From CAIWHR01 sp963811685 (lineage in GTDB: Bacteria > Pseudomonadota > Gammaproteobacteria > Burkholderiales > Casimicrobiaceae), in contig CAWESK010000024.1 in NCBI GenBank assembly GCA_963811685.1, positions 124,001-188,000 on the forward strand: 64,000 bases of DNA. The letters are read 5' to 3'. The translations under genes were made by a program, and so were the position numbers. Positions 19,444 through 28,748 of this stretch are shown piece after piece (position 1 is the first letter of the stretch; each line of letters begins with the position of its first letter). The notes beneath the pieces are model-generated. The model had not been told where the DNA came from. It saw nothing but the letters and a program-made list of their open reading frames with translations, and did not search any database.

Positions 19444-19959
19444 ATGCGCCCTCATCCGTCCGCTCTCTTCTTCGCAATGGCCGTCGCGGTACCCGCCGCT
19501 GCCGACGTCGTCGATTCCGCGACCGAGCGGGCGCTCTCGCTGCCCGGCTCGAATTTCCGGATCGTCCTCCCGCGCGAGGACTGGGTCATCACTCGCGAGC
19601 AGACGCGCAACGACGTCAAATCGGTGTACTACGCGCTGGGCAGCGCGCGCCGCGACATGACGCTGTGGGTGTTCATCGACCAGACGCCGGTGTGCCAGAA
19701 CTCGAAGTCGTGCCTGACGCTTGCGCTCAAGAACAAGGCCTATGACGATGCGAAGGACATGCGATTCACCGAGCAGGCCGGGTTCGATGTCGTGCAATTC
19801 ACCCTCGAACCGGCGAAGGACGGCGTGAAGCAGCAGCACCTGATTGCGGCCACGTACGTCGGCGGCGCCTGGGTCGACGTCCATCTCTTCCAGACCGCCA
19901 AACCGGGCACGGCGCCCGATTCGCTCCTCGCCGCGCTGCAACTGATCACCGTCAAGTGA
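19444..19959 (+). CDS. Hypothetical secreted protein
   Basis: A 171-residue protein from the ATG at 19444. A signal peptide (PHPSALFFAMAVAVPAAADV) precedes a mixed alpha/beta domain with two Cys close together (VCQNSKSC), perhaps a disulfide, and strands DMTLWVFID, FDVVQFTLE and AWVDVHLFQTAKPGT. No family was recognised. It is followed within 12 bases by another small secreted protein, suggesting a two-gene unit acting in the periplasm. Confidence 0.6.
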   Translation: MRPHPSALFFAMAVAVPAAADVVDSATERALSLPGSNFRIVLPREDWVITREQTRNDVKSVYYALGSARRDMTLWVFIDQTPVCQNSKSCLTLALKNKAYDDAKDMRFTEQAGFDVVQFTLEPAKDGVKQQHLIAATYVGGAWVDVHLFQTAKPGTAPDSLLAALQLITVK

Positions 19960-19970
19960 GTCCAAGCACC

Positions 19971-20411
19971 ATGTCTGCGTTTCGCGCATCCATCGTAGTC
20001 ATCGCTCTCGCGGCGCTGTCGGCGGTCGGCTACGCCGCGCCGCCGCAGCCCACCGCCAAGAACCATCCGATCATCGGTCGCTGGACCATTTCGCTTCCCG
20101 ATGGGTCGTGTGACGAGACCTACACCATCCGTCCCGACGGCACGACGCTCGTCACGAGCGGCGACGAGATCGCCGAGAGCGTCTACGAAATCTCCGCCAA
20201 GCCAAGCGCCGCCGGCTTCTACAAGTGGACCGACAAGCTCGTCAAGGACAACGGCAAGAAGGACTGCGCGGGCGAGATCACCAAGGTCGGTCAGACGACC
20301 GTCAATTTCGTGCAGTTCCACCCGTCGGGCGACATCTTCATCATGTGCGCGCAGGAAAACTTCGATGCGTGCATCGGCCCTTTCAAGCGCGTGCACGGGC
20401 AGTCGATCTAG
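19971..20411 (+). CDS. Hypothetical secreted protein, lipocalin-like appearance
   Basis: A 146-residue protein starting at the ATG at 19971; a GTG at 19956 overlapping the previous stop is the alternative. The signal peptide (FRASIVVIALAALSAVGYA) leads to a beta-rich domain: HPIIGRWTISLPDGSCDETYTI, GTTLVTSGDEIAES, GFYKWTDKLVKDNGKKDC and FHPSGDIFIMCAQENFDACIGPF. The GRW start, alternating strands and four cysteines suggest a small beta-barrel with disulfides. No assigned family; paired with the gene before it. Confidence 0.6.
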   Translation: MSAFRASIVVIALAALSAVGYAAPPQPTAKNHPIIGRWTISLPDGSCDETYTIRPDGTTLVTSGDEIAESVYEISAKPSAAGFYKWTDKLVKDNGKKDCAGEITKVGQTTVNFVQFHPSGDIFIMCAQENFDACIGPFKRVHGQSI

Positions 20412-20414
20412 TCG

Positions 20415-21843
20415 TTGTCTCCTTCACGATCGCTTGCCATCGTTCTCGCGCCTGCCGTCGCGGCGCTGCCCCTTGCCGTTGCTCGCTGCCGGCCTCGAGC
20501 CGCTGCGGGGATTGAGCGGCGCCAACCTGGCGCCTGCGTGGGGACTGCCGTTCGCGGGGCTGCTGCTTTCGATCGCAATCGTTCCGCTCGTCCATCGTGG
20601 ATTCTGGCACGCGCATTTCGGCAAGATCGCCGCTGCGTGGTCGCTGGCGCTGATCGTCCCGTTCGCACTGATCTTCGGCGCCGACGTCACGCTCCATCAC
20701 CTCGCGCACGCGGTCATCGAGGAATATCTTCCGTTTGTCGTCATCCTGTTTGCGCTCTACACGATCGCCGGCGGCATCTGCATCCGCGGCTCGTTCGTGG
20801 GCACTCCGGCGCTCAACACCGGCATCCTCGGGGTGGGCGCTGCGCTGGCGAGCCTCATGGGAACCACCGGCGCGTCGATGCTGCTGATCCGCCCATTGCT
20901 CACCGCCAACGAAGTGCGCCGGCACAAGGTGCACACGGTCGTGTTCTTCATCCTGCTCGTGGGCAACGTCGGCGGCGCGCTGTCGCCGCTCGGCGATCCG
21001 CCGCTTTTCATCGGCTTTCTCAAGGGCGTCGATTTCTTCTGGGAGTTGCAAAACCTCTCGTCCCCGACGGCGCTGCTGGCCGGTGCCGTCCTCATCGCCT
21101 ATTTCGCGCTCGACACGTGGCGCTACCGCCAGGACGGTCGCCCGACCGCGAGCGGCGCGACCGGCCCGGCCTTGCAGATCGAGGGCGCATTCAATCTGCT
21201 GCTGATCGCCGCGGTCATCGGCGCGGTGTTGCTGTCGGGCCTGTGGCACCCGGGCATCGAGGTCGACGTGCTGGGCGCGCACGTGCCGGTCGAGAACCTG
21301 CTGCGCGACGTCGCGCTGGTTGCGCTGGCGCTGACTTCGCTCGCGCTGACGCCGAGGGCCATCCGCGACCACAACGCGTTCCATTGGGGACCGATCGTCG
21401 AGGTCGCGAAGCTCTTCGCCGGCATCTTCATCACGATCGTACCGGTGCTGGCGATGCTCGCGGCGGGCCGCCACGGCGCGCTCGGCGGCCTCGCCGATCT
21501 CGTCGTCGATGGAGCCGGCGAGCCACGCAACCTCGCCGTCTACTGGGTGACGGGCTTCCTGTCCGCGTTTCTCGACAACGCGCCGACCTACCTTGTCTTC
21601 TTCGACCTCGCAGGGGGCAATGCGGCGGACCTGATGACCACGCACAACGCGACTCTGCGGGCGATCTCGATGGGCGCCGTGTACTTCGGCGCGCTCACTT
21701 ACATCGGCAACGCGCCCAATTTCATGATCAAGGCAGTCGCCGAGGACCGCGGCCTCGAGATGCCGAGCTTTTTCGGCTACGTCTTCCACGCAGGAATCGT
21801 GATGTTGCCGCTGCTCGCCGCAATCGGCCTCCTTTTTCTATGA
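20415..21843 (+). CDS. ArsB/NhaD-type sodium:proton antiporter (probable frameshift at 5' end)
   Basis: About 475 residues with eleven to twelve hydrophobic helices. Recognisable parts are GASLAP-like LSGANLAPAWGLPFAGLLLSIAIVPL, TTGASMLLIRPLL, GNVGGALSPLGDPPLFIGFLKG and, near the end, FLSAFLDNAPTYLVFFDLAGG and LTYIGNAPNFMIKAVAE. These fit the ion-transporter superfamily that includes NhaD. The main frame has no start. A TTG at 20415 in the adjacent frame gives a fitting hydrophobic N-terminus (RSLAIVLAPAVAALPLA) that joins after one extra base near 20470-20490. Substrate (Na+, Li+ or other) cannot be told from sequence alone. Confidence 0.8.
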
Positions 21844-22112
21844 CCGTTGTCATGCCGCCGGCATTCGGATAGCATTTGCCGATCGGGGCCAGCAGATCCC
21901 CGGCGGCCTCCCGCCCAGACGGTGTCTCGTCCAAATCTGCCTCCCGTCCAGGATCGGACGGCAAGGCCATGGACACCGTCGCGCATTCACTTTCTTCACG
22001 CTCGAACGCAGCCTCCGCCGTGCGCATCGGCGCGGCCGCGTGCGGCTGTCGATCCGGAGGCCTTCGCCATCCCATCCTGACATCCCTAATGCAACGAGAG
22101 CAGGAGCGAAAC
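21844..22112. other. Intergenic gap after the antiporter gene
   Basis: 269 bp without a convincing gene. Short open frames on both strands have no ribosome-binding site and no family pattern. I see no terminator with a T-tract. Confidence 0.4.
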
Positions 22113-22739
22113 ATGGACAAGGCAATGATCGGACTTGCGATGGCCGCGCTCGCCGGGAGCGCGCAATGCGAGGTCGTCGGCTTCGATGCGGATCGGCCGG
22201 GAACGCTGCCGGCCGGCTGGGTCGCAGGCGTGACCGGCAGGGGCGGGCACCATTGGTCCGTCGAGGCGGATGCCAGCGCGCCGAGCCCGCCGCACGTGCT
22301 GCGGCAATCGGGTGTCGGCGATTTTCCGTGGTGCGTGAAAAAGGACGTCGCGCTCGTCGACGGATTCGTCGAAGTCAAATTCAAGGCGTTGAGCGGCCGC
22401 GAGGACCAGGCGGGCGGTGTCGTCTGGCGGTGGAAGGACGGCGACCATTACTACGTCGCGCGCGCCAACGCGCTGGAGAACAACGTGTCGCTCTACTACA
22501 CGGAGCACGGGCGCCGGATCACGATCAAGTACGTCGATGCACCGGTGCCGCCGAACGTGTGGCATACGCTGCGCGCGGAGTTCCAGGGCGCGCGGATCCG
22601 CGTCGTGCTGGACGGCAAGGCCTACATCGAGCAGGACGACCGCCACATCGCCGGCGCGGGCGCAGCAGGTGTATGGACGAAGGCGGACAGCGTCACCGCA
22701 TTCGACGATTTCTCCTATGGCGCACCGGTTGCTCGATGA
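22113..22739 (+). CDS. Secreted DUF1080-like (3-keto-disaccharide hydrolase fold) protein
   Basis: A 208-residue exported protein: a short signal peptide (MDKAMIGLAMAALAGSAQC), then one concanavalin-like beta-sandwich. Motifs of the DUF1080/GH16-like group are FVEVKFKALSGREDQAGGVVWRW, DHYYVARANALENNVSLYY, VPPNVWHTLRAEFQG and VWTKADSVTAFDDFSYG. Many members bind or cleave glycans, but several are only binding modules, and catalytic residues cannot be assigned. The next gene, an MFS transporter, overlaps its stop (ATGA). Confidence 0.75.
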   Translation: MDKAMIGLAMAALAGSAQCEVVGFDADRPGTLPAGWVAGVTGRGGHHWSVEADASAPSPPHVLRQSGVGDFPWCVKKDVALVDGFVEVKFKALSGREDQAGGVVWRWKDGDHYYVARANALENNVSLYYTEHGRRITIKYVDAPVPPNVWHTLRAEFQGARIRVVLDGKAYIEQDDRHIAGAGAAGVWTKADSVTAFDDFSYGAPVAR

Positions 22740-23950
22740 GCAGGCAAGTCCACCGCATCCTGCTCGCCAAGGGCTTGCGCGCGTTCGGCGACGGCTTCGT
22801 CAGCGTGCTGTTGCCGCTCTATCTGCTCGAGCTCGGGCTCGGTCCGCTCGAAGTCGGGATCATCGCGACCGCGACGCTTCTGGGGTCGGGCATCCTGACG
22901 CTGGCGGTGGGATTGCGCGCGCATCGCTTCCCCTACCGCACGCTGCTGCTCGCCGCGACTGCACTGATGGCGGCGACGGGCCTCGGTTTCGCATTCGTCG
23001 GCGCCTTCTGGCCGCTGCTCGTCATCGCCGTCATCGGCACGCTCAATCCCTCGAGCGGCGACGTGAGCGTCTTCCTGCCGCTCGAGCACGCGGTGCTCTC
23101 GCATCTGGTCGGCGACCGGCAGCGAACGGCGGTGTTCGCGCGCTACAGCCTCGTCGGCTCTCTCGCCGCCGCGGTGGGCTCGCTGGCCGCGGCGGCGCCG
23201 ACGATGATCGGCGAGCTCACGGGGCTTTCAACGCGCGCCTCGATCCAGGCGATGTTCGTCGTCTACGCGTTGCTCGGTGTCCTCGCGGCTATCGCGTATC
23301 GCGGGTTGCCGAAGACCGCCGAAGCGGGAGGGCCGCGTCCCAACGTTGCGCTCCGCGAATCGAAGAAACGCGTCTGGACCCTCGCGGCGCTCTTCAGCCT
23401 CGACGCCTTCGGCGGCGGCTTCGTCGTGCAGTCGATGATCGCGCTCTGGCTGTACCAGCGGTTCGACTTGTCGTTCGCCGCGGCGGGCGCGATCTTCTTC
23501 TGGACCGGCCTGTTGACCGCAGCGTCGTATCTGGTCGCCGTGCGGATTGCGGGCCGCTTCGGCCTCGTCAATACGATGGTGTTCACGCATCTCCCGGCAA
23601 ACGTGTGCCTGGCGCTGGTGCCGTTCATGCCGGATCTCGGCTGGGCGATCGCGCTCCTTTTCGTTCGCGCCGCGCTGTCGCAGATGGACGTGCCGACGCG
23701 AAGCTCCTACGTGATGGCGATCGTGCCCGTCGCCGAGCGCCCGGCGGCGGCCAGCATCACGTCCGTGCCGCGCAGCCTCGCTTCAGCCGCCAGCCCGTTT
23801 ATCGCGGGTTGGCTGCTCACCCTCTCGTCGTTCGGATGGCCGCTGCTCGCGGCGGGCGGCCTCAAGATCGTCTACGACCTGCTGTTGCTCGTGTATTTCG
23901 GCAAGGTGAAGCCGCCGGAGGAGCGGACGGCGCAGGCCACGGACGATTGA
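22736..23950 (+). CDS. MFS transporter
   Basis: A 404-residue permease with the expected twelve helices. The N-half begins ILLAKGLRAFGDGFVSVLLPLYLLELGLGPLEVG; the loop GLRAHRFPYRTLL takes the usual place of the MFS loop 2-3 motif; a central loop (KTAEAGGPRPNVALRESKKRVW) separates the halves; and the C-half has MDVPTRSSYVMAIVPVAERPAAAS. It starts inside the stop of the DUF1080-like gene, so the pair is translationally coupled; export or uptake of a sugar derivative is possible but unproven. Substrate unknown. Confidence 0.85.
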   Translation: MSRQVHRILLAKGLRAFGDGFVSVLLPLYLLELGLGPLEVGIIATATLLGSGILTLAVGLRAHRFPYRTLLLAATALMAATGLGFAFVGAFWPLLVIAVIGTLNPSSGDVSVFLPLEHAVLSHLVGDRQRTAVFARYSLVGSLAAAVGSLAAAAPTMIGELTGLSTRASIQAMFVVYALLGVLAAIAYRGLPKTAEAGGPRPNVALRESKKRVWTLAALFSLDAFGGGFVVQSMIALWLYQRFDLSFAAAGAIFFWTGLLTAASYLVAVRIAGRFGLVNTMVFTHLPANVCLALVPFMPDLGWAIALLFVRAALSQMDVPTRSSYVMAIVPVAERPAAASITSVPRSLASAASPFIAGWLLTLSSFGWPLLAAGGLKIVYDLLLLVYFGKVKPPEERTAQATDD

Positions 23951-23973
23951 GGCGCAGAACGGGCGCGTGCACT

Positions 23974-24594
23974 TCACCCCGCGAGTGGCTCACCCCGCAG
24001 CCACGCCTTGCCTCGCGCATACAACGCGCCGACTTCCGCTCCCTTGAGCCCCGGCATGTCCGTCTTGACCTTGTAGCCGATCCGGGTCTGGATGTACGCG
24101 AGGTGCCGGTAACCCTCGGGAAACGATTCGAGCAGCGCGTGATCGAGCTTCAGCGTGGCCGCGGGATCGATGGGATCGATGCGGTCCTTTTCGTAGATCG
24201 GCTGCCGCAGCACCACGCCCCATCTGCCGCCACGCTTCTCGATGAAATCGTAGAAGCGGCCCGTGCACACGATGTCGCAGCGCACGCCGTCGACGTCGCC
24301 GCGCTGCGAGATCGTCATCTTCGTCTGCGCGATCGCCCGATCGCCCGCGACATCGATCGTGGAGCCGCCCAGAAAATGCAGGATGCTGACGCCTTTGTTC
24401 CATCCTTCGATCGAGGCGCGAATGAAATCCTCTGCAGGCCCCTGGAACCAGGTCGCCATCATGCGGCCGTCGTCGTGCCAGCAGGTCCGGAATCGCTCCC
24501 AGTCGCCGGCGTCGCGCCAGAGCGCCCAGTTTTCCACCAGCTCGCGAATCAGGAGCCGGTCGCGCAGATCGTCGGTCATCGCATCCTCGGTCAC
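23974..24594 (-). CDS. Nuclear transport factor 2 (SnoaL)-like protein
   Basis: About 206 residues from GTG 24594, or 201 from ATG 24579. The SnoaL_4-type fold is seen in DRLLIRELVENWALWRDAGDWERFRTCWHDDGRM, VSILHFLGGSTIDVAGDRAIAQTKM and RFYDFIEKRGGRWGVVLRQPIYEKDR. The group includes dehydratases and ring-hydroxylating dioxygenase small subunits, but the substrate is unknown. The GTG overlaps the stop of the upstream hybrid kinase gene (GTGA), so the pair is read from one message and probably coupled in translation. Confidence 0.8.
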   Translation of the reverse strand: MTEDAMTDDLRDRLLIRELVENWALWRDAGDWERFRTCWHDDGRMMATWFQGPAEDFIRASIEGWNKGVSILHFLGGSTIDVAGDRAIAQTKMTISQRGDVDGVRCDIVCTGRFYDFIEKRGGRWGVVLRQPIYEKDRIDPIDPAATLKLDHALLESFPEGYRHLAYIQTRIGYKVKTDMPGLKGAEVGALYARGKAWLRGEPLAG

Positions 24595-27126
24595 GCCCGC
24601 ACGGGCAGAGAGTCGATGATCCTGGCGAGCTCGGCCGCCTCCGCCGGCTTCACCAGGTGATGATCGAAACCCGCCTCGAGCACGCGCCGGCGATCGTCGT
24701 CCTGACCGTAGCCGGTGAAGGCAATGAGCGTCACGCCGGCGAGCTCTGGCGAGTCCCTGAGCGTTCGGGCGACCTCGTAGCCGCTCATGCCGGGCAATCC
24801 GATATCCAGGAACACCGCCTCCGGCAGATAGTCCGCCGCGAGCGAAATCGCAGCCGGTCCGTCGTAGGCTGTCCGTACGTCGTGGCCCATCAACTCGAGG
24901 AGCGCGGTCAACATGCTCGCGAAATCGCGATTGTCGTCGACGACGAGGAGCCGTCGCCCCGCCGCCGGCGCGTCTTCTGCCGTGCCTTCGCGTGGAAGCT
25001 CCCCGGCATCGTGCTCGGTGGCGAGAGGAAGCCGGACGACGAATTCGCTGCCTTTCCCGCGGCCGCCGCTCGAGGCGTCGATCGAGCCTCCTTGCAGCTC
25101 GATCAGCCGTTTCGTCAGCGTGAGGCCGATGCCCAATCCGCCCTCGGTGCGGGCGAGAGAGCTTTCGCCCTGGACGAAGAGATCGAAGATCTTCGGCAGC
25201 AGCTCGGGCGCGATGCCGATGCCGTTGTCGTGCACGCGCAAGACCGCCAAGTCCCCTTCGCGCTCCACGATGACCTCAATATGACCGCCATGGGGCGTGT
25301 ATTTCGCCGCGTTGCCGATGAGGTTGATGACGACCTGCGACAGACGCGTCGGGTCGGCGTGAACGGCCAGCGCTGCGTCGGCGAGCCGCACGTCCAATTC
25401 GTGCCGGCGGCGGTCGATCATCGGCCGGCTGGATTCGACGACGCGCGCGACCAGCTCATTGAGATCCAGACGTTCTTTCTTCAGCGTGATCTTGCCGCGC
25501 GTGATCCTGCTGACATCGAGCAGGTCGTCGACGATGCGCGACAGGTGCTTCACCTGGCGATCGAAAATGTCGCTGGCCCGCCCGAGCTGATTTCCGGGAT
25601 CGTTCCGCAGCACGCCGAGCGCATTGACCATGGCCGCCAGCGGATTGCGCAGCTCGTGGCTCAGCATCGCCAGGAACTCGTTCATCTGCCGCGCGGATTC
25701 CTGCATCGCCTCCATGCGTCGGCGCGTGGTGAGGTCGCGCGTGATCTTGGCAAATCCGTACAGCCGCCGGTCGTCGTCATAGAGAGCCGTGATGACGACG
25801 TTCGCCCAGAAGCGGCTGCCGTCCTTGCGCACGCGCCAGCCTTCGTCCTCGAAGCGGCCCTCGACCCGCGCGATCGCCAGCTCGTGCTCGGGCCAGCGCC
25901 GCGCGAGGTCCTCGGAGGTGTAGAACGTGGAAAAGTGCTTGCCGATGATCTCGGATGCGGCGTACCCCTTGATGCTCTGCGCGCCCTTGTTCCAGCTCGC
26001 GACGTTGCCGTTGGGATCGAGGCTGAAGATCGCGTAGTCCTTGACGCCGTCGACGAGAAGGCGAAAACGCTCCTCGCTCAGGCGCAGGACCGCCTCCCGC
26101 CGGCTCCGCTCCTCGAGCTCGAGGCGGAGCATCCGGTTCGCCTCCGCGAGCTCCTTCGTGCGGTCGTCGACGCGCTGGGCGAGGTCATCCTTGACGTCGC
26201 GCAACTCCGTCATCGCCCGCTCTCGCCCGCGCGTCACGGCCGCCCAGTGCGATGCCGGTCACCACCAGCGTGCTCGTGTACGCCAGCAGCAGCAGCATCG
26301 CGATGTTGGTCGACCACTGGCCGAACGGGCCGTGGCCGTTCACCGTGAACCAGATGGCCATCCCGCACACCATGCGCGACCGCCGTCGTCACCTCGCGCT
26401 GCGTGAAGCGAATCGCGGCCCAGACCACGAGCGGAAGCGGCAGAAACGCAAGCGGAAGGGGCAGGCGTTCGGTCGGCACGCCGCCGAAGACAAGATACGT
26501 CACCAGAGCAAGCGTTATCAGCAGCGCGAGCGGCTTCGATGGCCTTCGGCAGCGGCCATCGCGGCCATCCGGTCGCGCGCCAGCTCATGATGAGCGGGGT
26601 GACGACGATCATGCCGAACGCATCACCCTGCCACCATGTCCACGCATTGATGAAGATCGCAGGTTGGGAAAGTCCCTGGATAAGCGCAAGCGACGTGACG
26701 CCGATGCCGGCCGCAACCGCCGCGCTGACAGCACATGCGATGACGAACTTGAGGACCTGCTGTCCGCTTCCGAATGGCCCGCTCGCCGCGTGGCGCCGAA
26801 TCAGCGCGGCCGCAAGGAGGGCTTCGAGAGTGTTGCCGGTGCCGATCAGGAACGCGAGCAGCGGCAGCCCCTGGATGGAGAGATTGGTCAGACGCGGCCC
26901 CGAGCCAGATGCCGGGCCAGATGCGCGGTCCAACGAGCAACACGGCCGTGAGGGCGATGCCCGATGGCGGCCACACCGCGGTCGCGTAACCCGGTGGAAC
27001 GGCGAGCAGCAGAGAAAGCTTCGCCGTCGCGAAATACACCGCGGCCAGCAAGCTCATCTGGCCCAGCTCGGAGAAGCTGCGGGGGAATGCGGTGGTAGCC
27101 AAGATGAGGCGGTCCGGAACGGGCAA
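24591..27126 (-). CDS. MASE1-PAS hybrid sensor histidine kinase/response regulator (frameshifts in the membrane part)
   Basis: About 840 residues. An N-terminal MASE1 membrane domain is spread over four frames (YFATAKLSLLLAVPPGYATAVWPPSG; FINAWTWWQGDAFGMIVVTPLI; RLPLPLAFLPLPLVVWAAIRF), followed by a coiled linker. An intact run of about 550 residues follows: PAS (LLVDGVKDYAIFSLDPNGNVASWN), HisKA (His in MLSHELRNPLAAM), HATPase (NLIGNAAKYTPHGG; GGLGIGLTLTKRL) and a receiver (VVDDN; phospho-Asp in AVFLDIGLPG; Lys in LVKP). Frame changes near 26900, 26490, 26370 and 26235 are each one extra base. The apparent start is TTG 27126. The ligand is unknown. Coupled to the NTF2-like gene. Confidence 0.85.
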
Positions 27127-27347
27127 GGGGACGCTACTACGTCGACCTCGGAGGGGTCAAGAGAGGCCGGAGGAGACGAGGAAGTCTATCGTACTGGTCG
27201 ATAGGCACGGAAGATGCGAACCAGCCGCGCCGAGATAGTCGAGGTGTCGACCGCACGTGCAACGCTTCGCGGTTGAGCTCGTTAACCCATTGAACCGGCG
27301 AGGGCGACCTCGCGGCGCCGATTCGGCGGCAACGGCTGCCGTTTCAA
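27127..27347. other. Intergenic gap between RibD-like and kinase genes
   Basis: A 221-bp gap with no gene. It holds a small inverted repeat, ctatcg (27186-27191) and cgatag (27199-27204). This could be part of an operator or a weak hairpin, but it has no T-tract. Any promoter for the kinase should lie here; none stands out. Confidence 0.35.
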
Positions 27348-28004
27348 TCAGGCGGCGATCGCTCGCTTGCGCAGAAAGACATGTGTCGCGCGCTCGCCCG
27401 CCACCGAGCGGGCGCATTCATAGCCGAGCACGCGCATGTCGATGTCGTGCAGGAGATGCTCGCCGGAGCCGAGCAGGACGGGCCGGATCGCGAGGTGCAG
27501 CTCGTCGATCAGCGCGGCGCGCAGATACTGCCGGATGGTGGCTACGCCGCCGCCGAGGCGGACGTCGCGCCCGCCGGCCGCCGCCTTCGCCTGCTCCAGC
27601 GCAGCGTGAATGCCGTCGGTGACGAAGCGGAACTCGGTGCCGCCGGCCATCCTGAGCGGCGCGCGCGGGTGATGCGTCAGCACGAAGACGGGCGTGTGAT
27701 ACGGCGGCTCGTCGCCCCACCATCCTTTCCAGCTGTCGTCGGGCCAGGGACCGCGGATCGGACCGAACATGTTGCGTCCCAGGATCCAGGCGCCGATGCC
27801 GGCGAAGCCCTGCTCCGCAATCTCGTTGTCGACCCCGCTTTCCCCGTCGTCGTGGCCGTGCATCTTCCGCCACATGCGCGTGGGGAAGAACCACTCCATC
27901 AGCTCGGGACCCCGGACGCCGAGCGGATTCTGCAGGTCCTGGTTCGGCCCGGCGCCATAGCCGTCGATGGAAATCGCAAAACTCTGGACGCGGAGTTTCG
28001 ACAC
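27348..28004 (-). CDS. Dihydrofolate reductase/RibD C-terminal family protein
   Basis: A 218-residue protein from GTG 28004: KLRVQSFAISIDGYGAGPNQ at the N-terminus, IGAWILGRNMFGPIRGPWPDDSW, FVLTHHPRAPLRMAGGTEFRFVTDG and DVRLGGGVATIRQYLRAALIDELHLAIRPVLLGSGEHLL. This is the usual single-domain RibD_C/DHFR-like reductase, probably NAD(P)H-dependent and cytoplasmic; the substrate is unknown. It lies 50 bases after lutC in the same direction and may be the last gene of the lactate operon. Confidence 0.85.
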   Translation of the reverse strand: MSKLRVQSFAISIDGYGAGPNQDLQNPLGVRGPELMEWFFPTRMWRKMHGHDDGESGVDNEIAEQGFAGIGAWILGRNMFGPIRGPWPDDSWKGWWGDEPPYHTPVFVLTHHPRAPLRMAGGTEFRFVTDGIHAALEQAKAAAGGRDVRLGGGVATIRQYLRAALIDELHLAIRPVLLGSGEHLLHDIDMRVLGYECARSVAGERATHVFLRKRAIAA

Positions 28005-28054
28005 TGCGTTCCTTGCTGCCTGGCTCGATGGCGGAGCTGCGCGGTGCGCCGGCG

Positions 28055-28747
28055 TCATCCAACGACGAGGATGTGCACGCGGAACGGTCCGTGCGCGCCG
28101 AGGACGATCGTCTGTTCGACGTCGCCGGTGCGCGACGGCCCCGAGATCATGTTGATCGCGCGCGGCAATTTGCCGCGTTCCTGGCGAACGAGGGCGAACG
28201 CCTCTTCCATCCCGGAGACGACCCGATCGGCGCGCAATATCGCAATGTGCGTGTCCGGCAGCAGCGTCGTCGCGGTCGGTGAATCCTTGCCCGTCAGCAC
28301 CATCAGCGTGCCGGTCTCGGCGATCGCGCAAAACGCGCCAGTGATGCCGAGCCGATCGTTGCCTGAAGTCGGACGCGCCTCGACGACGAGCGACGCGCCC
28401 TTCCAGTCGAGATCGGCGAATTCCGGCCAGCAGACCCCCTTGCGCGACTTCTGCGAAGCGAGCGGCGGCGGCAACACCAGCGAATCGAGATAGCGCGCCA
28501 CGGCGGCGGGTATCGCCCAGCGGTCCGCGACGCGCTCGATCGTGCTTTCCATGTCGGTGGCGCGCGTCATGAATTTCGCCAGCAGATCCGCCGGCATCGC
28601 GGGGCGCGGTCCCTGCGCGTGCGCCGCCATGTAGCCCTCGGCTTCCGCTCGTGCCGTGGCGCGATCGCCCGTGACGCCGAGGGCCTTCTTCACGCGGCCG
28701 AGGACCCCATCGCGCGCGGTCCTGTTCGAAGCGAGGTCGGTCGCCAT
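28055..28747 (-). CDS. lutC: Lactate utilization protein C (LUD domain)
   Basis: A 230-residue LutC/YkgG protein. The N-terminal helices (SNRTARDGVLGRVKKALGV) are followed by the LUD fold: GASLVVEARPTSGNDRLGITGAFCAIAETGTLMVLTG, ILRADRVVSGMEEAFALV and the C-terminal AINMISGPSRTGDVEQTIVLGAHGPFRVHILVV. With LutA and LutB it forms the flavin-independent L-lactate dehydrogenase that turns lactate into pyruvate. Its start lies one base after the stop of the aminotransferase gene. Confidence 0.9.
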   Translation of the reverse strand: MATDLASNRTARDGVLGRVKKALGVTGDRATARAEAEGYMAAHAQGPRPAMPADLLAKFMTRATDMESTIERVADRWAIPAAVARYLDSLVLPPPLASQKSRKGVCWPEFADLDWKGASLVVEARPTSGNDRLGITGAFCAIAETGTLMVLTGKDSPTATTLLPDTHIAILRADRVVSGMEEAFALVRQERGKLPRAINMISGPSRTGDVEQTIVLGAHGPFRVHILVVG

Positions 28748-28748
28748 C

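Noticed and set aside
27186..27204. Inverted repeat as terminator of the lut operon
   Set aside because: Six-base arms without a T-tract; more likely a chance or operator-like repeat.
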